DNA from: Siphonodentalium dalli
Lineage: Eukaryota > Mollusca > Scaphopoda > Gadilida > Siphonodentaliidae
Direction: 5' to 3'
Assembly: GCA_032622095.1 (NCBI GenBank)
Contig: CP136063.1
Span: 72,765,980-72,829,979 of the forward strand
DNA length: 64,000 nt
Shown here piece by piece: positions 36,082 to 47,624 of this stretch. The notes under the pieces were generated by a model. That model made no database searches. It saw only the letters and a program-made list of their open reading frames with translations, and was not told where the DNA came from. Position 1 is the first letter of the stretch, and each line of letters opens with the position of its first letter. The position numbers and the translations under genes are program-made.

Positions 36082-36172
36082 CCCTGTAAGCCAATGGATT
36101 CTCTCACATATGCAAGGCTCCCTGTGGGAGACTCGCAAATATAAGAAAATGCACTGTCACAGGACCTTTATT
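36082..36172. repeat. Degenerate CCCTGTG hairpin fragment next to the 36204 TTAA end
   Basis: CCCTGTAAGCCAATGGATTC, CACATATGCAAGGCTCCC and the mirror GGGAGACTCGCAAATATAAG, TGCACTGTCACAGG. It occupies the mirror position of the hairpin at 26062-26142 relative to the two TTAA ends. Confidence 0.6.
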
Positions 36173-37907
36173 GATGCACCACCGCAGCTCCCGTCACTAA
36201 ATGGTTAATACATCGGTCACATCGATACAAATATACTAACAATTAGTTTCCGTTGAATGTAAATGTTACCTTATTATCCCCCGGACACTAAGTTTGGTAG
36301 GGTGCTGAAAATGGTTTGTGAGTCCATGCGTCAGTCAGTAACATCTTTGGAGGCGGGATTTTAAATTATATTATGGTATGCAGATAAACAACCTTGGTTT
36401 TGTTTTATACACGGTTAGACTATAGTGGCCAGCTTGTTGAACGTGATGCCATACACTACTCGGATGGTCTTATTGTGTTTAATATTTTATTGAGCAACCC
36501 ATATATATATTTCAAACAAATTTGTGTATAACATAATATTGTAGGATGAACGAATGGGATTGGAGCACAAGTTATAGCAACATAGGTGGAGCTCCTCTCC
36601 CCAGGAAAAAGATGGTGGTGCATAGAAGAAAAATTTAAATGCATAAATGTTGAACACAAAATAAAAATTCTGACAATACACACAAATACAATATGGAATG
36701 TTTAAGATTGGGAAGATAGTTTTATATCATATGTTTATGTTTAGTGCACGTTGTTCTCGATTTCAGTTAATATACGACTGGTAATGTTCACTAAATGTAA
36801 TGTGTCTGTTAATCGCCAAATCGCAATGAGATTATAATATATATTTATGGAGAGCTGCGAACAATTGGAAAGTGAGACCGATCCACAAAGTAGATCGGCA
36901 ACATGTATTTAATATAGTCCAATTCGCAATATTTTTTCTTCGATGATAGTCTTATTGTTGATATGATGTTTGGAGCCCCTTTCTCATTATATGCATGTAG
37001 AATAGTGATTAGCACGAAAGTCAACCAGGGGCTTGGGCAATTAGATCGTTCGGCTTCAGGTAGCAGTACACGATTTATCGGATTGTAGGGGTCTGAAAAA
37101 TAGAACTATAATTATATGAGGGCATAACAATCAGTGTAGCCTGTGTTGAATGTGTCATTACTGGTTTAAAGTTTTAATTGTTTTACAAAACTGGGAAAGT
37201 TCACCAAATAAAAGTGAAAACTTTGGATACGCAACAGGATTTTTGTATTCAGAGAAGGCCAACTCTATCTTATTTGGTTACATGAAAATAGCCCGATTAC
37301 TCACCCCTGAATTCTGTCACCTGCGCTTGCAAGACATTTTTTTTCAAATTGATACGATAACTTTTTTCTATTTAAAATATTTCTCAGCTCTAACATAGCT
37401 CTATCATGTGGAAGAAGCTTATTTACTGACATTCGCTCTGCCATGGTCTGTTTTTGGGTTGAAACATGGGTAAAATTGAGCGTCTTGTGTGTGCAAACCA
37501 AGGGGAATAACTCAATGACAAGTTTCACAAAGAAGCTAAAGTTCAGACATGTGATAACATCTACGATTTCTGTCGAAACTAAAACCTGTTTGATGGGACT
37601 TATACCAAAGATAATGACTCAGCATATATTTGAAGTACAATACCCCTCCCAGGTTGGCCAAAATTGCTGATACATCGTGTATTGCTACCGTAGGGAAATA
37701 TCAATCCGGAATTGATCGGATTCCATTTCAAGTTAGGTTTATATGCCTCGCTATTGCATTCTGGCTGCAAAGTTGTCTTCTGCATATTGATGTAACTTCG
37801 GATGGCATGTTCTTTTTTCGCGACAGTGTCTCACCGGCTAAATGTGAATCAAGATGTATTGAGTGGTACCTTTAAAACACATGGTGCCTATTTCGCAACA
37901 AATAGTC

Positions 37908-37908
37908 G

Positions 37909-37936
<28 letters not shown>
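37908..37936. repeat. (TA)n microsatellite
   Basis: About 28 bases of TA dinucleotides, with a GTATGG border on the right. Confidence 0.95.
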
Positions 37937-37939
<3 letters not shown>

Positions 37940-37980
37940 GTAGGCTGCATGCTGTGATGCGTGTCCAGCGGCTCCGTTAA

Positions 37981-38373
37981 CCCTTTACCCAACAAACCGG
38001 CCAAAACCGGCCAAATAAAGCTTCAACAGCCTAAAATATCTTCGGTCTGTCTCAATAGAACCATACACATATGGATATCATTGGAACCGGCTCCTTGACC
38101 ACATTGTGATAGTTACAGTTATGCCCTGTGCCAATGCATTCTCTTATATATGCGAGTCGACCACAGGTCGCCTCGCATATATAAGAGAATGCATTGGCCT
38201 AAAAAAAACTCTTTTTTAAACACTTTTTACCATTTTTTCTTACATTCTTTAACAATTTTATAATTTGTAATGTGTTAAGCCAATGCATTCTCTTATATAT
38301 GCGAGGCGACCTATGGTCGACTCGCATATATAAGAGAATGCATTGGCACAGGGCCCTTCTGTTGGGTAAAGGG
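37981..38373. mobile_element. TTAA-flanked MITE carrying the double-hairpin element
   Basis: The left end TTAA|CCCTTTACCCAACA (37977-37994) is mirrored by TGTTGGGTAAAGGG|TTAT at 38360-38377. TTAACCCTTT ends are typical of piggyBac-type transposons; the right target copy has one substitution. Inside is a complete double-hairpin element (38124-38353) and GC-rich AACCGGCCAAAACCGGCC. Non-coding. Confidence 0.75.
38124..38353. mobile_element. Double-hairpin element CCCTGTGCCAATGCATT, copy 2
   Basis: Two near-perfect ~70-bp palindromes (each built of CCAATGCATTCTCTTATATA, TGCGAGTCGACC and mirror) flank an 80-base T/A-rich centre. The outermost CCCTGTG and CACAGGG close the element as TIRs. Compared with copy 1 at 25024-25375, the centre is shorter but the palindromes are better preserved. 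Confidence 0.8.
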
Positions 38374-39876
38374 TTATAGCAAGTATGTAGATCGTCTGTA
38401 GATCATGAATTGCTGAAGAAACTTTCTGATCATTTTTTAAAATTTTGCAGACTATTTATTATCGTGCGAGGGATCAAAACAACATAATACAACATCAATA
38501 TTATTCAACCACTTTTGCAATAATCTGGCAGATAAGCCCTAGTCGGGATTCCTAAGCTAGACAATGCAGTGCGTAGGCGGCATTGGAAAGTAAATTCAAA
38601 ATCAAATTTGGCCCATTTCTATTTCCATTTCGTACAGCAATCTAACTGTAGCTCTCTTTTTTGTCGAATAAGATACTGTACCCAAATGTTGTTAATGGTT
38701 TCTGAAGTCTCTGAGTTGTAGAATAAGGTAACCGGATTTCCATTATTTGAAAGTATGTTGAGTACAAAGTTATGTTACGGATGGCAGATTAGCCGGAATG
38801 CGAAAATACCAATTGTCGTTTTCGAGTAATTTTTGGACAGTTTTCAAGGAATTGTATCAAATAAATTTTATATTATATATATGCATACTCATTAAATATG
38901 TGGGCGGCGTTAGCGGTGGTATGCTGTTAAATATTCACCTCCGTCAAAAACCGCCATAAACAGAAAGAATAGTAAAATATAGACAGACATACCTTGTTCT
39001 TATACCAATCATAATATGGCATAAACAGTATGTTATTGTCAATTCCCCCCCCCCTTTGTTATGTAAACAAAAGCAAAAAAACGTTACGTTTCCTGGCCTT
39101 TGTTTAGATCCGGATATGGTTAACATAAAGGGCGTTATCTGTTACTGTTTTCCTGATATGGAAATAATAAAGAGCGTTTATATCATTTGTGTGTGATTAA
39201 CCAATAGAATTGCGCTGTATTACGTAAACAGAAGCAATACTTCTGTACCACGAGCAGGATCTTGTTTAAGTACACCATCGTACGTCTTGGTGACAATATA
39301 CTATTTACGCGCTGATTATGTTTGGCATATGAACAAAACTATATACCTCCTGTTGATGGTGATTTAAACAAATATGAATATTTCTGCAACGAACGCCGCC
39401 CGTGCCTTTAAGTCATTGTATAGTCACTGGTCAGTGAGTGGCTTGAGTTTACGCCCCTTGTCAACATAATTTTTACACGATCATTTGTGCCACGCTTTGC
39501 CCAATCCACTATCCGTGAATTATTTTGATCACGCCTTCTACACGGAAATTCGTAATTTAATTTATGACTCCAGCCATAAATTAAATTAATATCAAATTAC
39601 TAACTTTGATTTTAAGATAATATATTAACCTGAACGTTTACATAATACATCTTCGACTCAAATTACTTAGTTTTCTACATATTATCGATATTAGATCGTT
39701 GTTATCACCAGGAATTTATTGAAAATGGCGTACAGTACTCCTTTAAATAAGAGGTCCCTTCGTGCAGTATGGTTGCTGCAATTACATGTATCTAGTTTGT
39801 TCTAGTGTGTTGTCGGCAACTTCTGTGGATGATTAGAACATACGAACTATAATTCATCCAAGATTTTGTATTTCAG

Positions 39877-39967
39877 TTACACAGTTGTTGAGCCGCCTGA
39901 TAGGCTATATGGGTCACCAAACGAAGATGGTTCTTGGAGTGGCATGGTCGGAATGGTCTTGAAAGGG
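39877..39967 (+). CDS. iGluR exon: S1 ligand-binding segment
   Basis: After the acceptor TGTATTTCAG, one base closes a split codon. The next 30 codons read YTVVEPPDRLYG, SPNEDGSWSG and MVGMVLKG. This is the signature of the S1 half of the ionotropic glutamate receptor ligand domain: a Y-x-(L/V)-V strand, a D-(G)-x-W-x-GM(V/I)G turn and a GE-x-(D)-x-A strand that begins in the next exon. The donor is GGG|GTAAGA at 39967/39968, phase 0. It joins in frame to the exon at 45786, giving MVLKG+EVEFGVAPF. The preceding exon must end with two bases of a codon and was not found. Confidence 0.9.
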
Positions 39968-40216
39968 GTAAGAGTAATTTAAATCGAACATTTAAGAGTC
40001 TAAACTACTAACATGACATGAGACCATTCCATAATTTCCGTATCACTAAATCGGAAGTATGTCCATATATAGTATATCAGTAGCGGCCATCTCTTGAGAC
40101 GGCGCTGTATTTTGTTCCGCTTCGAGTGAAAAATGGGTATGTTTTGTAAATAATTATGCCAGAATGCCAAAAATAAAGCAATCGCACACATAAATGTACA
40201 AAACGTCGGAAGCTGT

Positions 40217-41714
40217 GTGGATCGTGATGAAGAAGCTGATGATGATGACGACTACAACGACGACGACGAGGATGATTATGATGATGCTGGTGATGGTGAG
40301 AACGGAGACGATGTTAATAATGACCGCGACGATGCGGAGAAGGTAAAGGTATTAGCCCTCAATATTGGTAGTTTACGTAAGCGTCTGCATTACCCAGAGT
40401 TCATTTTATTATTGAACGAATTTGATATTATTTGCCTTTTGGAAACGAAACTATTCGCAGGGGAGGTAATTGATATACCAAACTTTGACGTTGTGTCCCA
40501 GAGAGGAAGACCAAATTCAGATAACAGTCGGGCAGGAGGATTACTTGTAGCGACAAACAAGTTATCTGATATTAAAGTAAAAAGCATCGATTGTGCTATG
40601 GAGAATATGCTTTGGGTTAACATTTTAGCCACTGGGATCATTAACTCGGATGTCTTCTTATTGGTGTCGTTTACATTCCTCCGGAGAACACAAGGTATAA
40701 GTGAATATTAACTGGAATGAAGAACTAGAGGGGGAGCTTTTAAATAAGCGTGAACCTGGTGTAGATACATGTGTACTCCTAGTTGGTGATTGTAATGCCC
40801 GCACATCGCGTTTAGATGATCGCGTTGAGTTAATAGCCGATTCCCATCCTGAAATCACCAACCCCTTCTTGTGCGAGTATATGTTCGACTCTGATATAAA
40901 TGCCACATTTGACATTCCCGAAAGAGCTACCGAGGACGCAGGTAAAGCTAACTCATTCGGTTATAAACTAATCCACACTTGTCATTTTGAAAATAAGTAA
41001 ATACTTAATGGCCGCGATGCAAGCTTGGTCGACTACGCTATTGGGTCAAAATCTGTTTTTGACTATGTTAAAGATTTTGAAGTATTAGAGTTATGTCCCC
41101 TCTTTTCTGACGTACACTGTGGCATTAGTATACAGTTGGCATTGCGACCGCTGAGTATTATCCACAATGTTGACGTGGTGAATGATAACACGAGCTCTTG
41201 TTTGGGGCCTAGGATAAAACCGTGGGATAGTGGGAAGTCAGAAGAGTATTTGCAGCACGTCAGCGAACGTCCAGATGATTTACGAAACATGATGCACTGT
41301 GTCGAATTGAACCCGTCAAAACTTGGTATAAATAATTTGGCCCAACTGACTTCTCGTATTTTATCCGAATCGGCGATTGAAACATTTGGAAATTATCGTC
41401 AACGCGACAAACTATCCAAACCAATAGGAACACCAGACCAAAAGTGGTTCGATTATGAATGTCGAAAGTCCCGAAAACAGTTCAATTCTGCTCAAAAATG
41501 GTACAAAAAATGTAAGTCGCAAGCCAACAGAATTGACCTGAGACGGGTGAGTAAACTGTATAAAAAACGATGGACACAAAACGGTCCGAAATGCTTTCAC
41601 GATGCAATAAAGAATTGCGGGAACTTCAAAAGAAGTCGACGACTGCATTTTGGAATACATTCAAACGATTCAAAAAGAATAATGTTAATCAAACTGATGA
41701 CCCGATCAGTTTAA
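40217..41714 (+). pseudogene. LINE ORF part 1: acidic leader, APE endonuclease and linker
   Basis: The frame opens with an Asp-rich leader (about 40 residues of D/E encoded by GAY repeats, 40217-40345). The endonuclease follows: VLALNIGSLRKRL, FDIICLLETKL (catalytic Glu in ETKL), SRAGGLLVATN and, after a frame change near 40705, VLLVGDCNART (the GDFN-type strand with Cys for Phe) and ILNGRDASLVDYAIGS and LFSDVHCGI (SDH changed to SDVH). The linker contains WFDYECRKSRKQFNSAQ. A stop at about 41000 and the frame changes make it non-functional. Confidence 0.8.
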
Positions 41715-43102
41715 ATACCCTATTTGAACACTTTAAATCCTTGAATGATTCAGATGCGGAAACAGATTTTAGTTGTTTGATTGGTAGTATGGAAGAACTG
41801 GGATGTACAGATCACACGAACTTTCCACTATTGTTAGGGGCCTGAAATCGAACAAGGCTGCGGGTCCAGATAAAGTGAATAACTGTTACATTAAAGCCAC
41901 ACTCGATATACTGCTACCATTTTATAATAAGCTGTTCAATTTGGTTCTTGACACCGGATTTTTCCCTGATATTTGGACAACCGGTATGATTAAGCCCTTA
42001 TGGAAAAATAAGGGCGATAGACTATGTCCAGACTCTGTTCGGGGTATAACCTTATTGAGCTGTATCGGTAAGTTATTCACCGGTATCATCAACAATAGAC
42101 ATAGTAGTTATGTAGACGTTAACAACATATTGAAAGATAATCAATCCGGTTTTAGAAAAGGTAGATCCACCATAGGCAATATCTTTATGTTGAACAGTCT
42201 GACAGAAAGTTATTTACGGAACGAGCGAAAACTCTATTGTGCCTTCATAGATTTCAAAAAAGCATTTGATACTCTGGGTCAAGCTGTTAAGAAATGGCAT
42301 AAACGGTAGGATCTTCAATGTTATTCGTAATATGTATCAATCAACGAACTCTTGCGTATTGAAAGGTGATTTAAGATCTGAGTATTTCCCCTCTAATACT
42401 GGTGTTAAACAATGAGCTAACTTATCACCTTTACTCTTTTCTATGTATTTGAATGATCTTGTAGAGTTTTTAGAAAGTTGCGCTATTGATGGACTCAAAT
42501 ATTTGAATGATCAAGTCTCTAAACAGATTGGTTGCTATCTCAAACTCTGCTGTGTATTGTATACTGCTGACACCGCTCTATTGTCGGATAATACTACAGA
42601 TATGCAGAGATCGCTTGACGCATTCACAGACTATTGTGAATTGTGGGAGCTTTCCATCAACACACAAAAGACAAAGGTCGTGGTATTTGGCAATAAACGT
42701 CTCCAAATACTCCCAAGGTTCAACTTGTGTGGCAACGAACTCGACATCGTTGACGAATTGACCTACCTCGGTATTGATTTGTTCTTTAACGGTAGATTTT
42801 GCCGAGCAGTCAAACACACTAGGACAAAAGCTACAAAGGCGATGTATGCGCTACTGTCGAAATTACGGAAGCTTCATTTATCTATCGATTTGTCTTTGAA
42901 ACTTTTTGACTACTTAGTCCAACCTATTGTATTGTACGTTTGTGAAATTTGGGTATTTGAAAATATTCGCCATATTGAGACGGTACATCTAGCATTTTGT
43001 AAATCATTGACGAATATGAAAAGCAGCACCCCAAGTTATATGGTTTATGGCAAATTAGGCCGATGGCCACTATCTATCGAGATCAAGAAGAGAATGATCT
43101 AA
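41570..43102 (+). pseudogene. LINE ORF part 2: reverse transcriptase, catalytic box degraded
   Basis: In order: RELQKKSTTAFWNTFKRFK, GLKSNKAAGPDKVNNCYI, PLWKNKGDRL, RGITLLSCIGKLFTGI, DNQSGFRKGRSTIGNIF, motif A YCAFIDFKKAFDT (about 42240), then after a frame change motif B GVKQ-stop-ANLSPLLFSMYLNDL (about 42400), and motif C as VLYTADTALLSDN (about 42565). Motif C should be YADD; here the second aspartate is lost. The thumb (YCELWELSINTQKTKVVVF) and connection regions follow to 43102. The copy cannot be active. Confidence 0.85.
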
Positions 43103-43384
43103 TACTGGTGTCGAATTGTCAAGAAAGATAATGGTATCACATCAGTACTCGATAACTTACTGTTAGAAATGCACAAAAATAAACACGTAAGATATACTGA
43201 TTATATTTCAGGAGTTATCCAATCTGCGAATCTTAATGATAACTGGGATAACCAAACTCCTCTATCATGCAGCTCCTTTAGAAGTTTTAATGCAACACTA
43301 ATTGAATAGTTTAGAATCCAATGGCGTAACGATGTTGGTTCCTCGGAAAGAGGAGAGTTTTATAAACATCTGAAATCACAACCC

Positions 43385-43669
43385 TCATTGTGTTGGCACT
43401 ATACGAACACGCCATTTGACATTATGATCCACGTTCAGAAAATACGAACATCCAATCATAAATTGGGTATTGAGACCGGTAGGTGGAGAAAACGGAAAAG
43501 CAAACATAAAACTAATAACAAAGACAGTTCTTGCTCGCCTTGCAACGCACTGATATGTGATGAATTTCATTTTATATTTATGTGTCCGCAACTCAAAGAT
43601 TTGCGCGATAAATATATACCGAAGTCATGTAATGATGCACCATTGAGGAACTTTATTCGAAATTCTTAG
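43385..43669 (+). pseudogene. LINE C-terminal Cys/His segment
   Basis: Contains CSPC...CDEFHFIFMCPQLKDLRD, a zinc-knuckle-like C-x2-C...H...C motif that ends many non-LTR ORFs, followed by the stop at 43669. It is related to the + strand fragment at 17634-17873. It is separated from the RT part by stops at 43102 and about 43308. Confidence 0.7.
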
Positions 43670-45346
43670 CTCGACCAGCCCTGAGATATTGAACAATTTG
43701 GCAATTTTTATTAAACTAGGGTTGAAACATTTCCTATATTCAGGGCACACTTTTAAAGGCTGTATTGTATTTTTAGATGTACTCGTTTGCATATATTGAT
43801 TATGTGCGGTGTCTGTTATTTAATGTTACACGTTTGTTTAGTCCACTGGATTACAATTAGCTGTACGATGTTACAGTTGAATATTTAATATATAATATTT
43901 GTTTTGTAATGTTTCTGTGAACCGCCAATGTTTGTTCTATGTGTAGATAGTGTAAATAATTGTCTCATGTTCCATGTAAAAATGGCTGAGAATAAAGCAT
44001 TCATTCATACTTCGCACGAGAATGTAATTGTTAGTACTTTAGTTTGATCAGTTTGCTAACATATTTGGCGGTGATTATCGTTTTAGGAGTATGTAGTTTT
44101 TGGTATACATTAATACCCAACATCACATCAGTTAACGCAGGTCATCACTTTGATATCGTAATGACGATAGTCGTCTTTTATTGGAGTTGACGGGAAATAC
44201 AGATTTAAGAAAGCAAAACATGGCGAGAATCCAACATTGTTATGAAGATAATTATAATCCGTTCTTTAGTGTCAATTGTTGTGCAGATGCCGCAATATTC
44301 GGGCTCAAGTGATAACCAGAATATATGCTTGATTTGTATAATACTATGATCACAGTATGCTACACGTTTCACACAACTGTGAATAATATTGAAGATACAA
44401 GCCAACTTGTTGAAGATAATCCCGATATTTCTTGTCAAAGAAGTCACCAAATACAGCATATAAGATATATACCGTATAATAATAAATAATAATCAATTAG
44501 TAACAATTATAATACATGTAAATGTATATTATACCACGATCGGGCGTTTTACTATATGTGAACATCGGTAGGATAAACATTTGCTCTATTTGGCACTATA
44601 ACTGTGTATATCAGTACTACAAGTATATAGATCGCCGTTACTTTTTCATTGTAGGGACTAGATACAGTTTTACATCTCTCGCAACCTTACCACAGTGTTC
44701 ACGCTAGCCATATTAGGCGATGGCGAGTTCAGCATGTTTTAAGCGATTCGCGATAACTAGTATCAAAATAGGAAATCAAACAACGAAATTTAAATAAATA
44801 TTAAAGAAATAAAGATATAAGCGAAGAGTTAGTTTGAATTAGCGACAGTTTGGAGCATACGGATGGCACGAACAACTTATACGGTACTGAAATTCTGAAG
44901 TACATTTTATATTAATAATGATATGAATCTTGGTCAAAATTTGACACACATCAATTGTCCTCGAGCAATAAAAGACATGTTCAAAACATGAACTTGGCCG
45001 ACTTGAATATGTATCATGATGACGCTACTCCTTCTAGAATTCTCGCCGGTATATTCAGTAACAATCGGATCCATATTATCGCCCTGACGGTTCTGATAAA
45101 TCCCCAAAACAGTGATCTAACTTTCGTGTTTTCGCGGATTGACCGCAGAACAATTATAATTTATATTTAAAAATAACTCAGACAACAAAATAGTTCCAAA
45201 AATCGTGACGTTGGAAATTCAATCATTGTAAAATTTTATGCATGTGGGTAATCTGTTATAGTTAATTTTATGTTATAAAATATACATTTTGATGTTATCC
45301 ACTCATTTTCGGCAATTAAAATCCAGTTGACAGACATTGCACTTGT

Positions 45347-45616
45347 ATGAACTGTTTTCTGTTTATATATTTGTTACTTGTTTTATTTTTGATGAAAATT
45401 TATATATTATATATCTTATATATGCCTAATAATATTGATCTTGAGGGCAATACCATTTCTGACTATGATTTTCTTGGTTCTGATGTGCGTCAGTATGCGA
45501 AATCTATAGGCCGTTCTTTCGCCGTAGAATGTTTTATTTACCTGTTGAATCATGCGTGGAAATTTGTCAGGCCTTTGTTGGACGCAGACATTCAAGTGGG
45601 AAATAGTATATATTGA
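45347..45616 (+). CDS. Hypothetical ORF upstream of a receptor exon (89 codons)
   Basis: Not recognised. It has a very hydrophobic start (LFIYLLLVLFLMKIYILYIL) that could act as a signal or anchor, then a soluble-looking stretch with SDYDFLGSD and KSIGRSFAVECF. It ends 170 bases before the exon at 45786 and is on the same strand, but it does not match any part of a glutamate receptor. In DNA with this AT content a frame of this length is not unusual, so I list it only as a possibility. Confidence 0.12.
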   Translation: MNCFLFIYLLLVLFLMKIYILYILYMPNNIDLEGNTISDYDFLGSDVRQYAKSIGRSFAVECFIYLLNHAWKFVRPLLDADIQVGNSIY

Positions 45617-45785
45617 GCTGCTGTGTTTCAATTTAGTGTTTAATTCATGTTTCAATTATAAATACCTTTGCATTCCAAATATTGTTCGATTGTCGCTCGC
45701 ATTTCGTTGTATAGTGCAACCCTATATATGTTTACGGTGTATATAGGGACTATATATGGTGTGCTCTCACGTGGTCTTTTTTCAG

Positions 45786-46113
45786 GAAGTAGAATTTGGT
45801 GTGGCTCCTTTCACAATAACGGCGGCCAGAGACACAGTTATAGACTTCACAAAGCCGTTCATGGATGCCGGCGAAGGAATCCTCACTCTGCGACCACAAG
45901 AAAACCAGGGAATGTTCGGGATGTACATGCCATTCGTTTGGACAGTCTGGGTATATATAGGGATTGCCATTCTTGTGTTTGGGTGTGTTCTGTTCATCAG
46001 CAACAGATTCAGTCCATGTGTGGTTCCACATAGTAACACTGACGGCTCAGGTCCAGATGAAATGGGTTTTGTGGAAAATATTTGGCTTGTGTTCATGGTG
46101 TACATGGAGCAAG
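45786..46113 (+). CDS. iGluR exon: end of S1, M1 and start of pore loop
   Basis: It has a strong acceptor (GTGGTCTTTTTTCAG). The 109 complete codons begin EVEFGVAPFTITAARD and VIDFTKPFMDAG: the APxTIT motif and its arginine are the residues that hold the ligand's carboxylate in glutamate receptors. A short linker (LRPQENQGMFGMY) leads to M1 (residues about 57-78, VWTVWVYIGIAILVFGCV). A cytoplasmic loop with Ser/Asp-Gly-Pro follows, then the pore helix ENIWLVFMVYMEQ. The donor is CAAG|GTAATT at 46113/46114, phase 1. The residue at the Q/R site (first after M in the MQQG motif of AMPA receptors) is Glu here. Confidence 0.95.
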
Positions 46114-46916
46114 GTAATTTATCATATATAAAACGCAACCATCAGCAAGCCTTGAAATAGTGTGTCTGTCATTTGCAGAATGAGGTTCCCAGAGGGTGAA
46201 TTGGATGCCGGCGAAGGCAAGGTCGTATTACAAATACATATAACATAACATTTTAGCTGCTGGTACCATGCATGCGTTCATATCCGTGTAGCTACATGTA
46301 CATATACTAACTCTCTATGCAGTTCATGCATATTCAACTGTATCTGTTTTCAGCAGCATGTATTTCTTAGAACTTACATTCGACATTAACTTCAACCCTG
46401 CTGTGGCTACCGATGCATGATTCAGATTTTACTTCGAACGAAATAGCGATATATGTTACATACAGTATATTAATTATCAAAATACGTTTCCATGCGTAGT
46501 TTTATTGCATACCCATTCGTTATTTTTGCGAAATACAGAAAAATACAGAAGATTTCAAAACGATCAATAAAATGTTTTGTATTGCCCACGAAAAATAAAA
46601 ACCGATTACGTCAACAACATCATTGGTGACGTCAATTTTAACAGAACATTTCTTCACAAAATTATCAGGTGTAACCTACATAGGGCTCAAGTTTGTTCAA
46701 TTCAATAAAACAGTATCGACATAATGTTCAGTATATCGCACGCTACAATCTTCAATAAACATAACACAACACGGTTATGTGACCATGTTAACGTTATTGC
46801 ATGCGTTTGTCGTGACGAGAGGTAAAACTCGAACCTCAGTTTCTCGTTTTACCATCGCGTCACACAAACTCGTGCAAAAACGTTATCATGTTCACACACT
46901 TTCTCGATATTTTCAG

Positions 46917-47134
46917 GTGGTGAGTCAAACCCAAAAGCGGCATCTGGTCGGTTGTTGTTAGGTTTCTGGTGGGCTTTCACTGTCATAATGGTATCTTCTT
47001 ACACAGCAAACCTGGCCGCGTTCTTGGCGATACATATTCCTCACAAAACCATTAACAACATCCGCGAATTGGCAGCTCAGGACGAGATCAAACCCCTGGT
47101 GGTGTACGGTGAAAACCTTCACACACTTTTCAAG
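46917..47134 (+). CDS. iGluR exon: pore exit, M3 gate and start of S2
   Basis: Acceptor CGATATTTTCAG; the first two bases complete a Gly codon with the previous exon. It encodes GESNPKAASGRLLLGFWWAF, TVIMVSSYTANLAAFL (M3, including SYTANLAAF, the channel gate and the most conserved motif of the family), then IPHKTINNIRELAAQDEI and VVYGENLHTLFK. The I..I.EL...... and YG phrases are the first strands of S2. The donor is AAG|GTGTGC at 47134/47135, phase 0. The usual Gly-Ser-Thr ligand-contact triplet after YG is replaced by ENLHT-like residues. The phases on both sides agree with the neighbouring exons. Confidence 0.95.
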
Positions 47135-47624
47135 GTGTGCATATTTGGTATTTGTATCAGAAATATATGGTTTGCGAAAATATGAACCCTATATAAACAT
47201 ATGCATTATTCTTCAGCAATGAGACCTTGGTACGTGTAGCTCCACGTTGTATCCCGTATGGTGACGTTTATGTGAAGAGTGATTTTAAAATGTCCGGACT
47301 GACGCCAAAATTATTCAAATCTCCTTAGCCAATTTACTGCTTATATATCAGCCAACAGGAAAAACAAAAAATACCTGCAGCCACACAAACGGCAAGGCAG
47401 AGTTCGGCCCGCTCGTCTGACCACTACCACCAATTATATTATTTAAGATTGTTTTCTGTTACAATTCCGTCTGATTTGATCTAGCCAATTTCCAAATGCA
47501 TATGAACAGTTCAGTTTCTCAGAATAATGCAGAATGAATTGCAACCCAGCGAAGAAACGAGATTTACTCACAGTATGTGTACGTGATGACAGTGATCAGA
47601 CCAGCGTAGCGAAGGGACTGAACT

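Larger units (their letters stand above)
26021..36204. mobile_element. Possible 10.2-kb TTAA-flanked piggyBac-type structure, composite
   Basis: The left end is TTAA|CCCTTTCATGACGGGGC (26017-26037) followed by GCTGGTGCATC, then CCTGTGCCAATG and a hairpin. The right end, on the opposite strand, is TTAA|CCATTTAGTGACGGG (36208-36190) followed by GGTGGTGCATC, then CCTGTGACAGTGC and a related hairpin. Both ends have an exact TTAA. Their order and spacing agree, so they may be the two ends of one old element, filled by later insertions (432-bp repeats, minisatellite, LINE remnant, 1.85-kb TIR element). No transposase-like ORF was recognised. Two independent solo ends remain possible. Confidence 0.45.
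40200..44015 (+). mobile_element. Near full-length, inactivated non-LTR retrotransposon (LINE)
   Basis: APE endonuclease, linker, reverse transcriptase and a C-terminal Cys/His segment occur in normal order on the + strand, within the receptor intron between 39967 and 45786. A 3' untranslated stretch follows and ends near AATAAAGCATTCATTCATAC (about 43991). The reading frame changes at least four times (near 40711, 41640, 41845, 42310) and has in-frame stops (near 41000, 42415, 43102, 43308). The 5' border is uncertain. The upstream intron contains ordinary AT-rich sequence. The clade cannot be fixed by eye. Confidence 0.85.

Noticed and set aside
46195-46225. GGATGCCGGCGAAGG shared between the exon at 45786-46113 and the following intron, as a partial exon duplication
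   Set aside because: Only 15 bases match; a chance match of this length is expected somewhere in a 64-kb window.
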